A stretch of 64,000 nucleotides of DNA, from NCBI RefSeq assembly GCF_950101795.1, contig NZ_CATNLZ010000032.1:186001-250000 (forward strand), written 5' to 3'. Positions within the stretch are counted from its first letter, which is position 1. The number at the start of each line of letters is the position of its first letter. The stretch comes from Nocardioides sp. T2.26MG-1. Its GTDB lineage: Bacteria; Actinomycetota; Actinomycetes; Propionibacteriales; Nocardioidaceae. The translations under genes and the position numbers were made by a program. Below, piece by piece: positions 55,523 to 64,000 of this stretch. Under the pieces are notes generated by a model that made no database searches, was not told the origin of the DNA, and worked only from the letters and a program-made list of their open reading frames with translations.

Positions 55523-58183
55523 ATGGGCGTCGTCACGACCGACCCGTTGCTGGACCCGCTGCCCGACCTGCTCGCCCGGCTCGAGACCGATGGAGCAGGG
55601 CTCACGCCCGAGGAGGCCGCGCGCCGGCTCACCGAGGTGGGGCCCAACCTCCTCAGCGTGACCGCGGGCACCTCGCTGCTCTCGGCGCTGCTGCGCCAGC
55701 TCGTGCACCCACTGGCGCTGCTGCTGTGGGGCGCGGCCGCGCTGGCGCTGTCCACCCAGGGCCCGACCCTGGGGGTGGCGATCATCGCGGTGATCGCGCT
55801 GAACGCGGCCTTCGCGCTCGCCCAGGAGCGGCACGCCGAGCACGCGGTCGCCGCGCTCAGCGCCTACCTGCCGCAGCGGGCGCTCGTGGTGCGGGGAGGC
55901 CACCGGCTGCAGGTCGACGCCCGCGAGATCGTCCCCGGGGACCTGGTGGTCATCGAGGAGGGGGAGTCGATCTGCGCGGACGCGCGGCTGGTCTCCGGGT
56001 CCCTCGAGGTCGACCTCTCGGCGATGAGTGGGGAGTCGCTGCCCGCCGTACGCGAGGCCGGCGAGCCCGACGGACCCGAGGCGCCGCGGCTGGTGGCCGC
56101 GCGCAACGTCGTGCTCTCGGGGACGACCTGCCTCTCCGGCGAGGGCACGGCCGTCGTCGTGCACACCGGCATGACGACCGAGCTCGGGCGGATCGCCGGA
56201 CTGAGCAGCCGCACCGGGCACGAGACGAGCCCCCTGGAGCGGCAGGTTCGCCGGGTCGCGTGGATGATCGCCGCCGTCGCGGTCGGCGTGGGGCTCGCGT
56301 TCCTGCCGCTCGGCATGCTCGCCGGACTCGGTTTCACCGACGCCTCGGTGTTCGCGATCGGACTGCTCGTCGCGAACGTCCCCGAGGGCCTGCTCCCGAC
56401 GATCACCCTTGCGCTCGCGGTCGGCGTCGCCGAGCTCGCCAAGCGCGGCGGCCTGGTCAAGCGGCTCAGTGCCGTCGAGACCCTCGGCTCGACCGACGTG
56501 ATCTGCACCGACAAGACCGGCACCCTGACTCAGAACCGGATGCACCTCCACAGCGTCTGGGACGCGACCGCGCGCAGCGCCCCGGAGCCTCCGGTCGCGA
56601 CCGCGCTGGTCCGGGTGCTCGCCACCTGCACCACCGCCGACCGCGAGACGGGGGTGGGCGACCCCACGGAGCTCGCGCTGCTCGGCGCCACCAGCCACCT
56701 CGGGGTCGAGACGTGGCCGCCGGACCGCCGCGAGCGGATGTTCCACTTCGACCCCCGGCTGAGGCTGATGTCCGTGGTGGCGCTCGGTGCCGACGGCACC
56801 CGGGTCGTGCTCACCAAGGGCGCCCCGGAGGCGGTGGTCGCACGCTGCACCACCGTCCTGACCCAGGCCGGCGCCACGGTGCCGCTCACCGGCGCGCTAC
56901 GAGCGAACCTCGACCACCGGCTCCCCGAGCTCGCCGGCCGCGGCCTCCGGCTGCTCGGCTGCGGGACCCGGCTGCTCGGCGAGCACCCGCCCGAGGACCG
57001 GGAGGCCGTCGAGCAGGAGCTCACGCTCGTGGGCTTCGTGGCCCTGGCCGACCCGCTCCGCGACGCCGTGCCGGCCGCCGTCGGGCACGCGCACCAGGCC
57101 GGGCTGGTCGTGCACGTGATCTCCGGCGACAACGGCGCGACCGCGGCCGCGATCGCGCGTTCGGCGGGCATCGCCCGGGACCCGGTCACGGTCGTCGCCG
57201 GTGCCGAGCTGGACCGGATGCCGGACGACGAGCTCGACGCGCTGCTCGGCCGGGGCGAGGAGATCGTGTTCGCCCGCAGTTCGCCGGAGGACAAGCTCCG
57301 CATCGCGACCCGGCTACAGGCCGCTGGGCACGTCGTCGCGATGACCGGCGACGGCGTCAACGACGCCCCGGCACTGCGCCAGGCCGACATCGGCGTCGCG
57401 ATGGGCGTCAGCGGCACCGACGTCGCCCGCGAGGCGGCCACGATGGTGCTGACCGACGACGACTTCGCGACGATCGTGCGGGCCATCGAGTCGGGCCGCC
57501 GGGTCTACGACAACGTCCGCAAGTTCATCCTCTACATCTTCGCGCACGCGGTGCCGGAGATCGTGCCGTTCCTGCTGTTCGCGCTCTCCGGAGGGGCGAT
57601 CCCGCTCGGCCTCACGGTCACCCAGATCCTGCTTATCGACCTCGGGACGGAGACGCTGCCCGCGCTGGCCCTGGGCCGCGAGGCGGCCGAGCCCGGCCTG
57701 ATGCAGCGCCCTCCGCGACGCCGGCACGAGAGCCTGATCACCGCCGGCATGCTGCTGCGTGCCTGGGGGATCCTCGGCGTAGTCTCCGCACTCCTCGTCA
57801 CGACCGGGTTCCTCGGCGTCCTGTGGACCGCCGGGTGGCGGCCCGGCGACGCCACCGGTGCCGGCTCCGCGCTGCACGAGGACTACCTCACCGCGACCAC
57901 GATGACGTTCGCCGGCATCGTCGCCTGCCAGATCGGCACCGCGATGGCGGCCCGCACCGACCGGGTCTCCCTGCTCTCGATCGGCGTGCTCAGCAACCGG
58001 CTGCTGGTCGCCGGGATCCTGTTCGAGGTGGTCCTCGCCGCGGCCGTGATCTACCTGCCGGCCGCCCAGGACCTCCTCGGGACCCGGCCGCTCGGGCTCG
58101 GCGAGCTGGCCTTCCTGGCGACGTTCCCGATCGTGGTCTGGGGCGTCGACGAGGCCTACCGCGCGATCCGCCGGCGGCGGTGA
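55523..58183 (+). CDS. P2-type cation-transporting ATPase
   Basis: An 886-residue P-type ATPase. Visible are the actuator motif MSGES (normally TGES), the M4 motif [14 protein letters not shown], the phosphorylation site [16 protein letters not shown] in the nucleotide domain and [21 protein letters not shown] resembles Na/K-type pumps more than the usual calcium type, though the ion cannot be settled. About ten membrane segments are present. It stands alone between fadE34 and a transglycosylase. Confidence 0.9.
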   Translation: MGVVTTDPLLDPLPDLLARLETDGAGLTPEEAARRLTEVGPNLLSVTAGTSLLSALLRQLVHPLALLLWGAAALALSTQGPTLGVAIIAVIALNAAFALAQERHAEHAVAALSAYLPQRALVVRGGHRLQVDAREIVPGDLVVIEEGESICADARLVSGSLEVDLSAMSGESLPAVREAGEPDGPEAPRLVAARNVVLSGTTCLSGEGTAVVVHTGMTTELGRIAGLSSRTGHETSPLERQVRRVAWMIAAVAVGVGLAFLPLGMLAGLGFTDASVFAIGLLVANVPEGLLPTITLALAVGVAELAKRGGLVKRLSAVETLGSTDVICTDKTGTLTQNRMHLHSVWDATARSAPEPPVATALVRVLATCTTADRETGVGDPTELALLGATSHLGVETWPPDRRERMFHFDPRLRLMSVVALGADGTRVVLTKGAPEAVVARCTTVLTQAGATVPLTGALRANLDHRLPELAGRGLRLLGCGTRLLGEHPPEDREAVEQELTLVGFVALADPLRDAVPAAVGHAHQAGLVVHVISGDNGATAAAIARSAGIARDPVTVVAGAELDRMPDDELDALLGRGEEIVFARSSPEDKLRIATRLQAAGHVVAMTGDGVNDAPALRQADIGVAMGVSGTDVAREAATMVLTDDDFATIVRAIESGRRVYDNVRKFILYIFAHAVPEIVPFLLFALSGGAIPLGLTVTQILLIDLGTETLPALALGREAAEPGLMQRPPRRRHESLITAGMLLRAWGILGVVSALLVTTGFLGVLWTAGWRPGDATGAGSALHEDYLTATTMTFAGIVACQIGTAMAARTDRVSLLSIGVLSNRLLVAGILFEVVLAAAVIYLPAAQDLLGTRPLGLGELAFLATFPIVVWGVDEAYRAIRRRR

Positions 58184-58324
58184 GGTGACCTGGTGTTCGG
58201 CCCGCGTTCACGCGATAGCACTCCCGGTGTCGAGATCTCCTCCTTCTGGGGGGTGACGCTCGGTGGGAATCAGGCACACACTGGTATGGACCGCGATCCC
58301 AGAGACGAGGACGAGCACTCACCC

Positions 58325-59689
58325 ATGCACTTCCACCGGCGTGTCCGACTCGTGCTCGGCGTGACCGCGACCATGGCCACGGTGGCCGTCGTCGCGGCCT
58401 CCGCCCCGGGCACCGCGCCCCGGCCGCCGGTGCGAGACGTGGTGATCGCCGTGGACTCCGGCCCGGAGAACGCCGACGTGCCGGCCACCACGCCGACCTC
58501 GGCCGATGCGCGCCAGGTCGCGCACGAGACGCGCGGCGGTGCAGCCATGAACGCCTCGGCGACCGCGCCGCTCGACCTGCCGGTCGCCGCGGTCGGCGCC
58601 TACCGGTCCGCCGCGGCCGTGATGGACCAGGTGGACCCTGACTGCGGGCTGACCTGGACGCTGCTGGCCGCGATCGGCCGGGTGGAGTCCGACCACGGCC
58701 GCTTCGGCGGTGCGGTGCTCGGCTCCGACGGCGTCTCCACCCCGCTGATCCGGGGGGTCGCGCTCGACGGCGCCGGCCCCGTGGCCCGCGTGGGTGACAC
58801 CGACGCCGGCACGGTCGACGGGGACCGGCGCTGGGACCGCGCGGTCGGCCCGATGCAGTTCCTGCCGAGCACCTGGTCGGCCGTCGGCGTGGACGCCGAC
58901 GGCGACGGGGTCCGCTCGGCCGACGACCTCGACGACGCCGCTCTCGGCGCGGCCGTGTTCCTCTGCGCCGCCCCCGGCAACCTCGACAGCTGGTCCGGGC
59001 GCCGCGCCGCCGTGCTGCGCTACAACCCGTCCTCGGCGTACGCCGCCGCCGTGCTCGCGGTCGAGCGGGCCTACCGTGCCGGCGACTACGAGCTGCCCGA
59101 GCTGCAGACGTACGACGACAGCCCGCGCTCGGTCCGCACGGTCGCCCCGGCCGCGGACGAGCACGGCACTGACGAGGTCCGGCACCACGCGGGCCAGGGG
59201 CACGCCCACGCCGAGCAGGTCACCCACGGCCACGCCGGCGCCGAGCCGGTGCGCCCCGGCGACGTCGACCCCGGCACCCAGCCGGCCACCGACCCTGACC
59301 CGAGCACCGAGCCCACGCCGGACCCGACGCCGGACCCGACACCGGACCCGACGCCGGACCCGACGCCGGACCCGACGCCCGACCCGACGCCGGACCCGAC
59401 TCCCGAGCCCGTCGACAGCGAGGAGGTCACCGGCACGCTCGCGGTCTGCGGGACCGAGGCCGAGCCCGCGTGGTGCCTCGACGAGGTCGTACTCGACGTC
59501 GGTGACGACGAGCTGCTCGGCGCCACCGCCCTCGCCGACTTCGACGGCGACGGTGCGGTCGAGAGCAACGCCGAGGAGCTGGCCGGCCTGGCCGGGACCG
59601 AGGTCACGGTGACCCTCAGCATGCCCGAGGACGACGCCGCCCCCGTGCTGCTCGCGATCGGTGACGACGCCTACCTCCCGGAGCAGTAG
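58325..59689 (+). CDS. Lytic transglycosylase with Thr-Pro-Asp-Pro repeat
   Basis: A 454-residue exported protein. A basic start and hydrophobic segment (~8-27) form the signal or anchor. The SLT-type domain (~95-240) has catalytic Glu in AAIGRVESDHG and a GPMQFLPSTWSAVG motif. It is followed by a His-rich stretch (DEVRHHAGQGHAHAEQ), then about seven TPDP units and a C-terminal domain ~70 residues long. Transglycosylases cut peptidoglycan to form anhydro-muropeptides. ATG 58325 was chosen for the signal peptide; ATG 58286 would add 13 charged residues. Confidence 0.82.
   Translation: MHFHRRVRLVLGVTATMATVAVVAASAPGTAPRPPVRDVVIAVDSGPENADVPATTPTSADARQVAHETRGGAAMNASATAPLDLPVAAVGAYRSAAAVMDQVDPDCGLTWTLLAAIGRVESDHGRFGGAVLGSDGVSTPLIRGVALDGAGPVARVGDTDAGTVDGDRRWDRAVGPMQFLPSTWSAVGVDADGDGVRSADDLDDAALGAAVFLCAAPGNLDSWSGRRAAVLRYNPSSAYAAAVLAVERAYRAGDYELPELQTYDDSPRSVRTVAPAADEHGTDEVRHHAGQGHAHAEQVTHGHAGAEPVRPGDVDPGTQPATDPDPSTEPTPDPTPDPTPDPTPDPTPDPTPDPTPDPTPEPVDSEEVTGTLAVCGTEAEPAWCLDEVVLDVGDDELLGATALADFDGDGAVESNAEELAGLAGTEVTVTLSMPEDDAAPVLLAIGDDAYLPEQ
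59311..59406 (+). repeat. 12-bp tandem repeat coding for TPDP units
   Basis: About eight copies of CCGACGCCGGAC, some with one-base changes, run in frame and give alternating Thr-Pro-Asp-Pro. It is a linker type common in wall-associated proteins. Copy number may vary between strains by slippage. Confidence 0.85.
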
Positions 59690-59707
59690 GCCGCACTCCG
59701 CTCTTGC

Positions 59708-59724
59708 TGTGACGTCACGTCACA
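59708..59724. promoter_or_regulatory. Palindromic MerR-type operator in a 19-bp spacer
   Basis: TGTGACGTCACGTCACA is a perfect palindrome with one central base. It lies between a possible -35 TTGCTG (59704-59709) and -10 CATGCT (59729-59734), which are 19 bp apart, the long spacing typical of MerR-activated promoters. The -10 ends 6 nt before GTG 59741, so the mRNA would be leaderless. Confidence 0.75.
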
Positions 59725-59740
59725 CCGCCATGCTGGACAG

Positions 59741-60538
59741 GTGAGAGTCGCAGAGATCGCCGAGCTGGTCGGCACCTCGGTTCGGACCGTGCGCTACTAC
59801 CACCAGATCGGGCTGCTGCCCGTGCCCGACGAGGCCGGTGGCTACCGGGACTACGACCTGCGCCACGTCGCCCGGCTCAGCCGGATCCGCTGGCTCGCCG
59901 CCTCCGGCGTGCCGCTGCAGGCGATCGCCGAGATGCTCGCGCACGACGGGCAGCAGCCGGTCCGCGAGGGCGTGCTCACCGACCTCGGTGCGACGCTGGC
60001 GGCGGTCGAGGAGGAGCTCGCCGAGCTCACCACCCGTCGCGACCGGCTGCACGACCTGATCGGCTCGCTCCGGGCGGGCGGGCCGCTGTCGCCCGCTCCC
60101 GCCCCCGTGCTCGCCTTCTACCAGGAGATGGAGGGCCGTGCGCCCGACGAGCGCACCCGCCGTGAGGTGCGCCGGGAGCGCGACTTCGTCGAGCTCGCCT
60201 ACTTCCGCGGCGACGTGCCGGCCGAGGCCGAGCTGCTCTACCTCGGGCTCGACGAGGCCGCTCGCGCGGCCAGCGCGGCGGCGTTCGAGGGCAACTCCAC
60301 CGCCGAGCTGACACCGGACGTCGTCGAGCGGATCGCGGCCGACAACGCCGCCCGGATCGTGGCCCGCTTCACCGCCGGCGCCGAGCAGCACGGACGCCCG
60401 GTGCAGCCGGTCGACGTGGCGGGGCTGCGTCGCCTCTACGACCTCTTCGCAGCCACCGGCACCGACCGTGAGCGCGTGCTCGGCGAGGCAGTGATGCGGC
60501 ACCTGGTCGCCGCGATCGAGGCCGGGGGGCTGGCGTGA
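59741..60538 (+). CDS. MerR-family regulator of the ABC exporter
   Basis: A 265-residue MerR protein. The HTH is VAEIAELVGTSVRTVRYYHQIGLLPV (quoted as VAEIAELVGTSVRT and VRYYHQIGLLPV). A coiled-coil follows at ~85-110, then a C-terminal helical domain of ~150 residues that may bind a drug. The start overlaps nothing upstream; the stop overlaps the ATPase gene (GTGA). Together with the exporter genes downstream this is a MerR-ABC resistance-type operon, likely self-activated through the palindromic operator. Confidence 0.87.
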   Translation: MRVAEIAELVGTSVRTVRYYHQIGLLPVPDEAGGYRDYDLRHVARLSRIRWLAASGVPLQAIAEMLAHDGQQPVREGVLTDLGATLAAVEEELAELTTRRDRLHDLIGSLRAGGPLSPAPAPVLAFYQEMEGRAPDERTRREVRRERDFVELAYFRGDVPAEAELLYLGLDEAARAASAAAFEGNSTAELTPDVVERIAADNAARIVARFTAGAEQHGRPVQPVDVAGLRRLYDLFAATGTDRERVLGEAVMRHLVAAIEAGGLA

Positions 60539-61440
60539 GCGCCCCGGCGGTCGCCGTGACCGGCTTGGTCAAGCGGTTCGGCACCTTCGCGGCCGTGGAC
60601 GGCCTCGACCTCGAGGTGCAGCCCGGCGAGGTGCACGGCTTCCTCGGCCCCAACGGCGCCGGCAAGTCCACGACGATCCGCGTGCTGCTCGGCCTCTACC
60701 GGCGTACGGCGGGGGAGGTGCGCGTCCTGGGGACCGACCCGGCCCACGACCCGGCGGGGGTGACCCGCCGCGTCTCCTACGTCCCGGGCGACGTCGCCCT
60801 GTGGCCCAACCTCACCGGCCAGCAGGTGCTCGACGCCCTGGCCGGCATCCGGGGCGCCTACGACCGCGACGCCGAGCGGCGCCTCGTCGAGGCGTTCGCC
60901 CTCGACCCCGGCCGCCGGGTCCGCACGTACTCGAAGGGCAACCGCCAGAAGGTCGTGCTGGTCGCCGCGTTCGCCGCCCGCACCGACCTGCTGGTGCTCG
61001 ACGAGCCGACGACCGGGCTGGACCCGCTGATGGAGGAGGTCTTCCAGTCCTGCGTCCGCGACGCCGCGGAGCAGGGGCGCAGCGTGCTGCTCTCCAGCCA
61101 TGTGCTGAGCGAGGTGGAGCGGCTGTGCGCCGCGGTCACGATCGTCAAGGACGGCCGCCTGGTGGAGTCCGGGCAGGTGGCGCGGATGCGGCACCTCGCG
61201 TCGTCGCGGGTCGCTGCCCGGGTGCCGGCGGAGGCCGTGGACGCGGTGCGCACGGCGACGGCCGGCCCGGGTGTCGCCGGCGAGGTCGGGGCGGACGGGA
61301 CCGTGGACCTGCGCGCGCCGGGTGCGCAGGTCGCGGCCGTCCTCGGCGCCCTGGTGGCCGCGGGAGCGTGGGAGATCACCTGCACCTCGGCCACCCTCGA
61401 CGACCTGTTCCTGCGCCACTACGAGGCGACTGCCCGGTGA
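60535..61440 (+). CDS. ABC-2-type exporter ATPase
   Basis: A 301-residue drug-type ABC ATPase with Walker A GPNGAGKST (~38-46), signature YSKGNRQK, Walker B LLVLDEPTTGLD and H-loop SSHVLSEVE. The C-terminal ~80 residues are typical of DrrA-like ATPases. GTG 60535 overlaps the MerR stop, and the permease start overlaps its own stop, so it is an operon of three. Confidence 0.93.
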   Translation: MSAPAVAVTGLVKRFGTFAAVDGLDLEVQPGEVHGFLGPNGAGKSTTIRVLLGLYRRTAGEVRVLGTDPAHDPAGVTRRVSYVPGDVALWPNLTGQQVLDALAGIRGAYDRDAERRLVEAFALDPGRRVRTYSKGNRQKVVLVAAFAARTDLLVLDEPTTGLDPLMEEVFQSCVRDAAEQGRSVLLSSHVLSEVERLCAAVTIVKDGRLVESGQVARMRHLASSRVAARVPAEAVDAVRTATAGPGVAGEVGADGTVDLRAPGAQVAAVLGALVAAGAWEITCTSATLDDLFLRHYEATAR

Positions 61441-63023
61441 CCGGCCTGCTCCGGATCCTCGCGCGCCGGCACGGCCGCTGGGCCGGCACGTGGATCGGCG
61501 TGGTGGGGGTGCTGGTGGCGGGGACCTGCTCGGCGTACGCCGACACCTACCCGACCGCGGAGTCACGCCGCGTCGCGGTGGCGCGCGCCCAGGACGACGC
61601 CGCGTCGCTGCTGCTGTACGGGCGGCTTCCCGACCCGGGCACACCGGCCCAGATGTTCGGCTGGGAGATCGGGACGTTCGTGACGCTGATCGCGGCGCTG
61701 CTCGGGCTGATGCTGGCCGTACGGGTCACGCGCGCGGCCGAGGACGACGGCACGGTCGAGCTGGTGCGCAGCTGCGGCGTCGAACGGGACGCGCCGCTGC
61801 GCGCCGGGCTGGTTCTCGCGGGCCTGGTCGGGGCCGCGCTCGGTGCCGTCGCGGGCGGCGCCCTGGCCCTGCAGGCCGGCGCGGTGCCGGGTGCCGACGC
61901 CCGGGGGTGCCTGGCCTTCGGGGCGGTGGTGACCGCGACGTACCTGCTGATGGCCGGCGTGGGCTGCGTGCTGGCACAGCTGCTGCCGACCGCCCGCGGC
62001 GCCCGGATGGGCGGTGCGCTCGTGCTCGGGGTGGCGTTCCTGCTGCGCGGAGCGGCCGACGTGCTCGACGTACCGCCGCTGGGCTGGCTGAGCCCGTTGG
62101 GGCTGCGGGGGAGCGTCGGGCTGTTCGCGGACGACGACGTGCGCCCACTCGGCGTCGCGGCGGTCGCGTGCCTGGCTCTGGTGCTCGCCGCGACGTGGCT
62201 GGACCGGCGCCGCGAGCTCGGCTCCGCGCTCTGGTCGGCGCCACCGCGGAGCTCGGGCCGGCTGCGGGTGCGCAGCGCGACCGGGCTGGCGGGGCGGCTC
62301 GGGGCGCGCTCGGCCCTGACCTGGGCGGCCGCGGTCGCGCTCGGCGGCGCCGTGTTCGCCCTGATCGGTACCGGGGTCGTCGAGTCCGCGCGGGACGGGA
62401 GCCTGGAGGGCGGCTTCCTCGGCGCCCAGCTCGACGGCGCCGACCCGGCGGTCGCCTACCTCGCCTACACGGGGACCGTGGTGGGCATCGTGGTCGCCGC
62501 GAGCGCGCTGCTGTTGGCCGCCCAGGCCGTCGGGGAGGAGCGCGCCGGCCTGACCGAGCAGGTGCGCAGCCTCGGCGCGGCGCCGGCCGCGCCGCTCGGC
62601 GCCTGGTGGGGGGTCGCGGCGGCCGGCTCGGCGCTCACCCTCGTGGTGAGCGGCGTCGCGACGGCCGCGGTGACGGCCCTCGGGATCGACGGGAGCCTGG
62701 CGGACGACGCGTTCTGGTACGTCGTGGGGCAGTGGCCCTCGGTGCTGGTCCTGCTGGGGGTCGCCGTGCTGCTCGTCGGAGCCGCGCCCCGCCTCGCCTG
62801 GGCGGCCTGGTTGCCGTTCGGCATGAGCGTGGCGCTCGCGATGATCGGCGAGCTGCTCGGGGTGCCGGCGTCCGTGATCGACCTGGGCGCGTTCGGCCAC
62901 CTGCCGGTGCCCGGTTGGGGGGCCGGCGACCTGCTCGCGCCGGCCCTGCTCGCGGCGCTCGGGCTGGGTGCCGGCGGGCTCGGGCTTCTCGTGGTGCGAT
63001 GGCGCGACGTGGTGACCGGCTGA
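61437..63023 (+). CDS. ABC-2 exporter permease (polyketide antibiotic transporter-like)
   Basis: A 528-residue membrane protein with about 12 hydrophobic segments arranged as two similar halves, the layout of tetronasin-type (TnrB3-like) polyketide antibiotic exporters. GTG 61437 overlaps the ATPase stop (GTGA). It should work with the ATPase to export an antibiotic or lipid. The stop lies 7 bp from the convergent esterase. Confidence 0.85.
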   Translation: MTGLLRILARRHGRWAGTWIGVVGVLVAGTCSAYADTYPTAESRRVAVARAQDDAASLLLYGRLPDPGTPAQMFGWEIGTFVTLIAALLGLMLAVRVTRAAEDDGTVELVRSCGVERDAPLRAGLVLAGLVGAALGAVAGGALALQAGAVPGADARGCLAFGAVVTATYLLMAGVGCVLAQLLPTARGARMGGALVLGVAFLLRGAADVLDVPPLGWLSPLGLRGSVGLFADDDVRPLGVAAVACLALVLAATWLDRRRELGSALWSAPPRSSGRLRVRSATGLAGRLGARSALTWAAAVALGGAVFALIGTGVVESARDGSLEGGFLGAQLDGADPAVAYLAYTGTVVGIVVAASALLLAAQAVGEERAGLTEQVRSLGAAPAAPLGAWWGVAAAGSALTLVVSGVATAAVTALGIDGSLADDAFWYVVGQWPSVLVLLGVAVLLVGAAPRLAWAAWLPFGMSVALAMIGELLGVPASVIDLGAFGHLPVPGWGAGDLLAPALLAALGLGAGGLGLLVVRWRDVVTG

Positions 63024-63029
63024 CGCAGG

Positions 63030-64000
63030 TCAGGCCTGGTGCTCACGGCGCCAGCCGTTCCAGTGCCAGTGCAGGTAGCGGTCGATCGCGCGGACGACGT
63101 GCTGGCTGCGGATCGACGGGAACACGTCGAAGGCGTGCTGGGCGCCCGGCAGCTCGGCGTAGGTGACCGTGGCGCCGGAGACCTCGCGCAGCCGCTGCAC
63201 GAACAGCCGGGCCTGCTCGACCGAGACCAGCGAGTCGTGTGCGCCGTGCAGCACGAAGAAGTCCGGCGCCTCCTTGCCGACCCGCAGCAGCGGGGTGCCG
63301 GCCTCGAAGACCTCCGGGTCCTCGGTCCAGCTCCGCTTCACGATCCGGGGCGCGAGGAACCTGTCGCGCATCAGCTCGGCGCTGCGCAGCCCGGTGCAGC
63401 CGGCGAAGTCGTAGACGCCGTAGTGGGGGATCGCCACCGCGACGCTGGTGTCGGCGCCCTCGAAGCCGGGCTGGTACGCCGGGTCGTTCGCGGTCACGGC
63501 CGCCAGCGCGGTCAGGTGCCCGCCCGCCGATCCGCCGGTGATCGCGATGTAGTCGGGGTCGCCGCCGTACTCCTCGATGTGCTCGCGGACCCAGGCGATC
63601 GCACGCTTGACGTCGATGATCTGCGCCGGGAACGGGTCACGCGGCGCGAGGCGGTAGTTGATCGCCACGCAGACCCAGCCCTTCGCGGCCAGGTGGTGCA
63701 TGAGCGGGAGCCCCTGCTGGTCCTTGTTGCCGATCGTCCAGCCGCCGCCGTGCACCTGGAGCAGCACCGGCCGTCCGGTGACGTCGCCCTCGGCGGGCCG
63801 GTAGACGTCGAGCAGGCCGCGCTTGCCGTGCTCGGGGGCGTAGGCGACGTTCTTGTCGACCCGGACGGCGACGTCGCGCATCCGGAACGGGTTGACCAGC
63901 CGCCGCCACGGCACCGCGAGCTCCGCCGGCGTCGGCTTGGCGTCGAGCTGCTCGATGTAGTCGGCGCCCAGCCCCTCGACCAGCGCGTCCTCGGCCTGCG
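63030..64000 (-). CDS. Esterase/lipase, alpha/beta hydrolase (N-terminus beyond window end)
   Basis: The reading frame stays open to the last base, so the N-terminus is missing; about 322 residues are present. The oxyanion motif is HGGGWTIGNKDQQ, the nucleophile elbow is GGSAGGHL and the His is in GAQHAFDVFP. An Asp lies in GAHDSLVSVEQA. This is the hormone-sensitive-lipase/BD-FAE type, like the LipC/LipM esterases of mycobacteria. An internal GTG at 63914 is not a convincing start because coding continues upstream in the same style. Confidence 0.85.
   Translation of the reverse strand, partial: QAEDALVEGLGADYIEQLDAKPTPAELAVPWRRLVNPFRMRDVAVRVDKNVAYAPEHGKRGLLDVYRPAEGDVTGRPVLLQVHGGGWTIGNKDQQGLPLMHHLAAKGWVCVAINYRLAPRDPFPAQIIDVKRAIAWVREHIEEYGGDPDYIAITGGSAGGHLTALAAVTANDPAYQPGFEGADTSVAVAIPHYGVYDFAGCTGLRSAELMRDRFLAPRIVKRSWTEDPEVFEAGTPLLRVGKEAPDFFVLHGAHDSLVSVEQARLFVQRLREVSGATVTYAELPGAQHAFDVFPSIRSQHVVRAIDRYLHWHWNGWRREHQA

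Noticed and set aside
53399..56746. A 1115-codon open frame on the minus strand across fadE34 and the P-type ATPase
   Set aside because: It is antisense to two well-recognised enzymes, has low-complexity Arg/Gly/Asp/Val-rich sequence and no motif. Such frames are common in high-GC DNA.
59311..59406. Regular 12-bp repeats as a possible CRISPR or satellite
   Set aside because: They are contiguous, in frame and encode TPDP units inside the transglycosylase; there are no spacers.

Overview
The window is high-GC actinobacterial DNA, most likely from Nocardioides or a close relative in the Nocardioidaceae. The evidence is the GC-rich codon use, frequent GTG starts, ATGA/GTGA-type overlaps, a ten-gene Mce4-type operon, a KstR regulator, and two actinobacterial intergenic repeats (one of them translated as the peptide PVVEPVETT). 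About 61 protein genes fill almost all of it. I saw no rRNA, tRNA, insertion sequence, CRISPR array or replication origin.

Layout. 0-12.5 kb: housekeeping and accessory genes (App1-like phosphatase, 5'-3' exonuclease, WYL and AraC/GlxA regulators, isochorismatase-like hydrolase, crotonase, base-excision glycosylase, tandem SCP2 protein, phospholipase D-type synthase, uvrB). 12.5-20.5 kb: an MFS transporter, then a signalling block: a cellulose-synthase-like GT2 enzyme in an operon with an anti-anti-sigma (STAS) protein and an RsbW-like kinase, followed by a hemerythrin, a PAP2 phosphatase, a GAF-PP2C (RsbU-like) phosphatase and an OmpR-type response regulator. 20.6-30.8 kb: the Mce4-type steroid importer operon (yrbE4A, yrbE4B, mce4A-F and two Mce-associated proteins). 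30.8-33.7 kb: ferredoxin reductase, FdxD-type ferredoxin and two hydroxysteroid-dehydrogenase-like SDRs. 33.7-48.7 kb: mixed genes, including a fused two-halves ABC exporter and prfC. 48.7-55.5 kb: kstR, a glycosyltransferase/methyltransferase/six-hairpin/methyltransferase cluster, and fadE34. 55.5-64 kb: P-type ATPase, lytic transglycosylase with a Thr-Pro-Asp-Pro repeat, MerR-controlled ABC-2 antibiotic-type exporter, and an esterase cut by the window end.

How the genes work together. The theme is sterol uptake and degradation under KstR. KstR (48758-49363, minus strand) is encoded here, and I find five copies of its operator (TnnAACnnGTTnnA). They lie before the crotonase and SCP2 genes, the mce4 operon, the ferredoxin reductase operon, kstR with the glycosyltransferase cluster, and fadE34 with a methyltransferase. 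In Mycobacterium tuberculosis kstR and fadE34 are immediate neighbours; here a four-gene sugar/methyl-transfer cluster sits between them with its own KstR operators. That cluster is the best candidate for something undescribed.

A second window-wide feature is promoter architecture. At least 17 genes have a TAnnnT -10 box exactly 6-7 nt upstream of the start codon, which implies leaderless mRNAs and settles several start-site choices.
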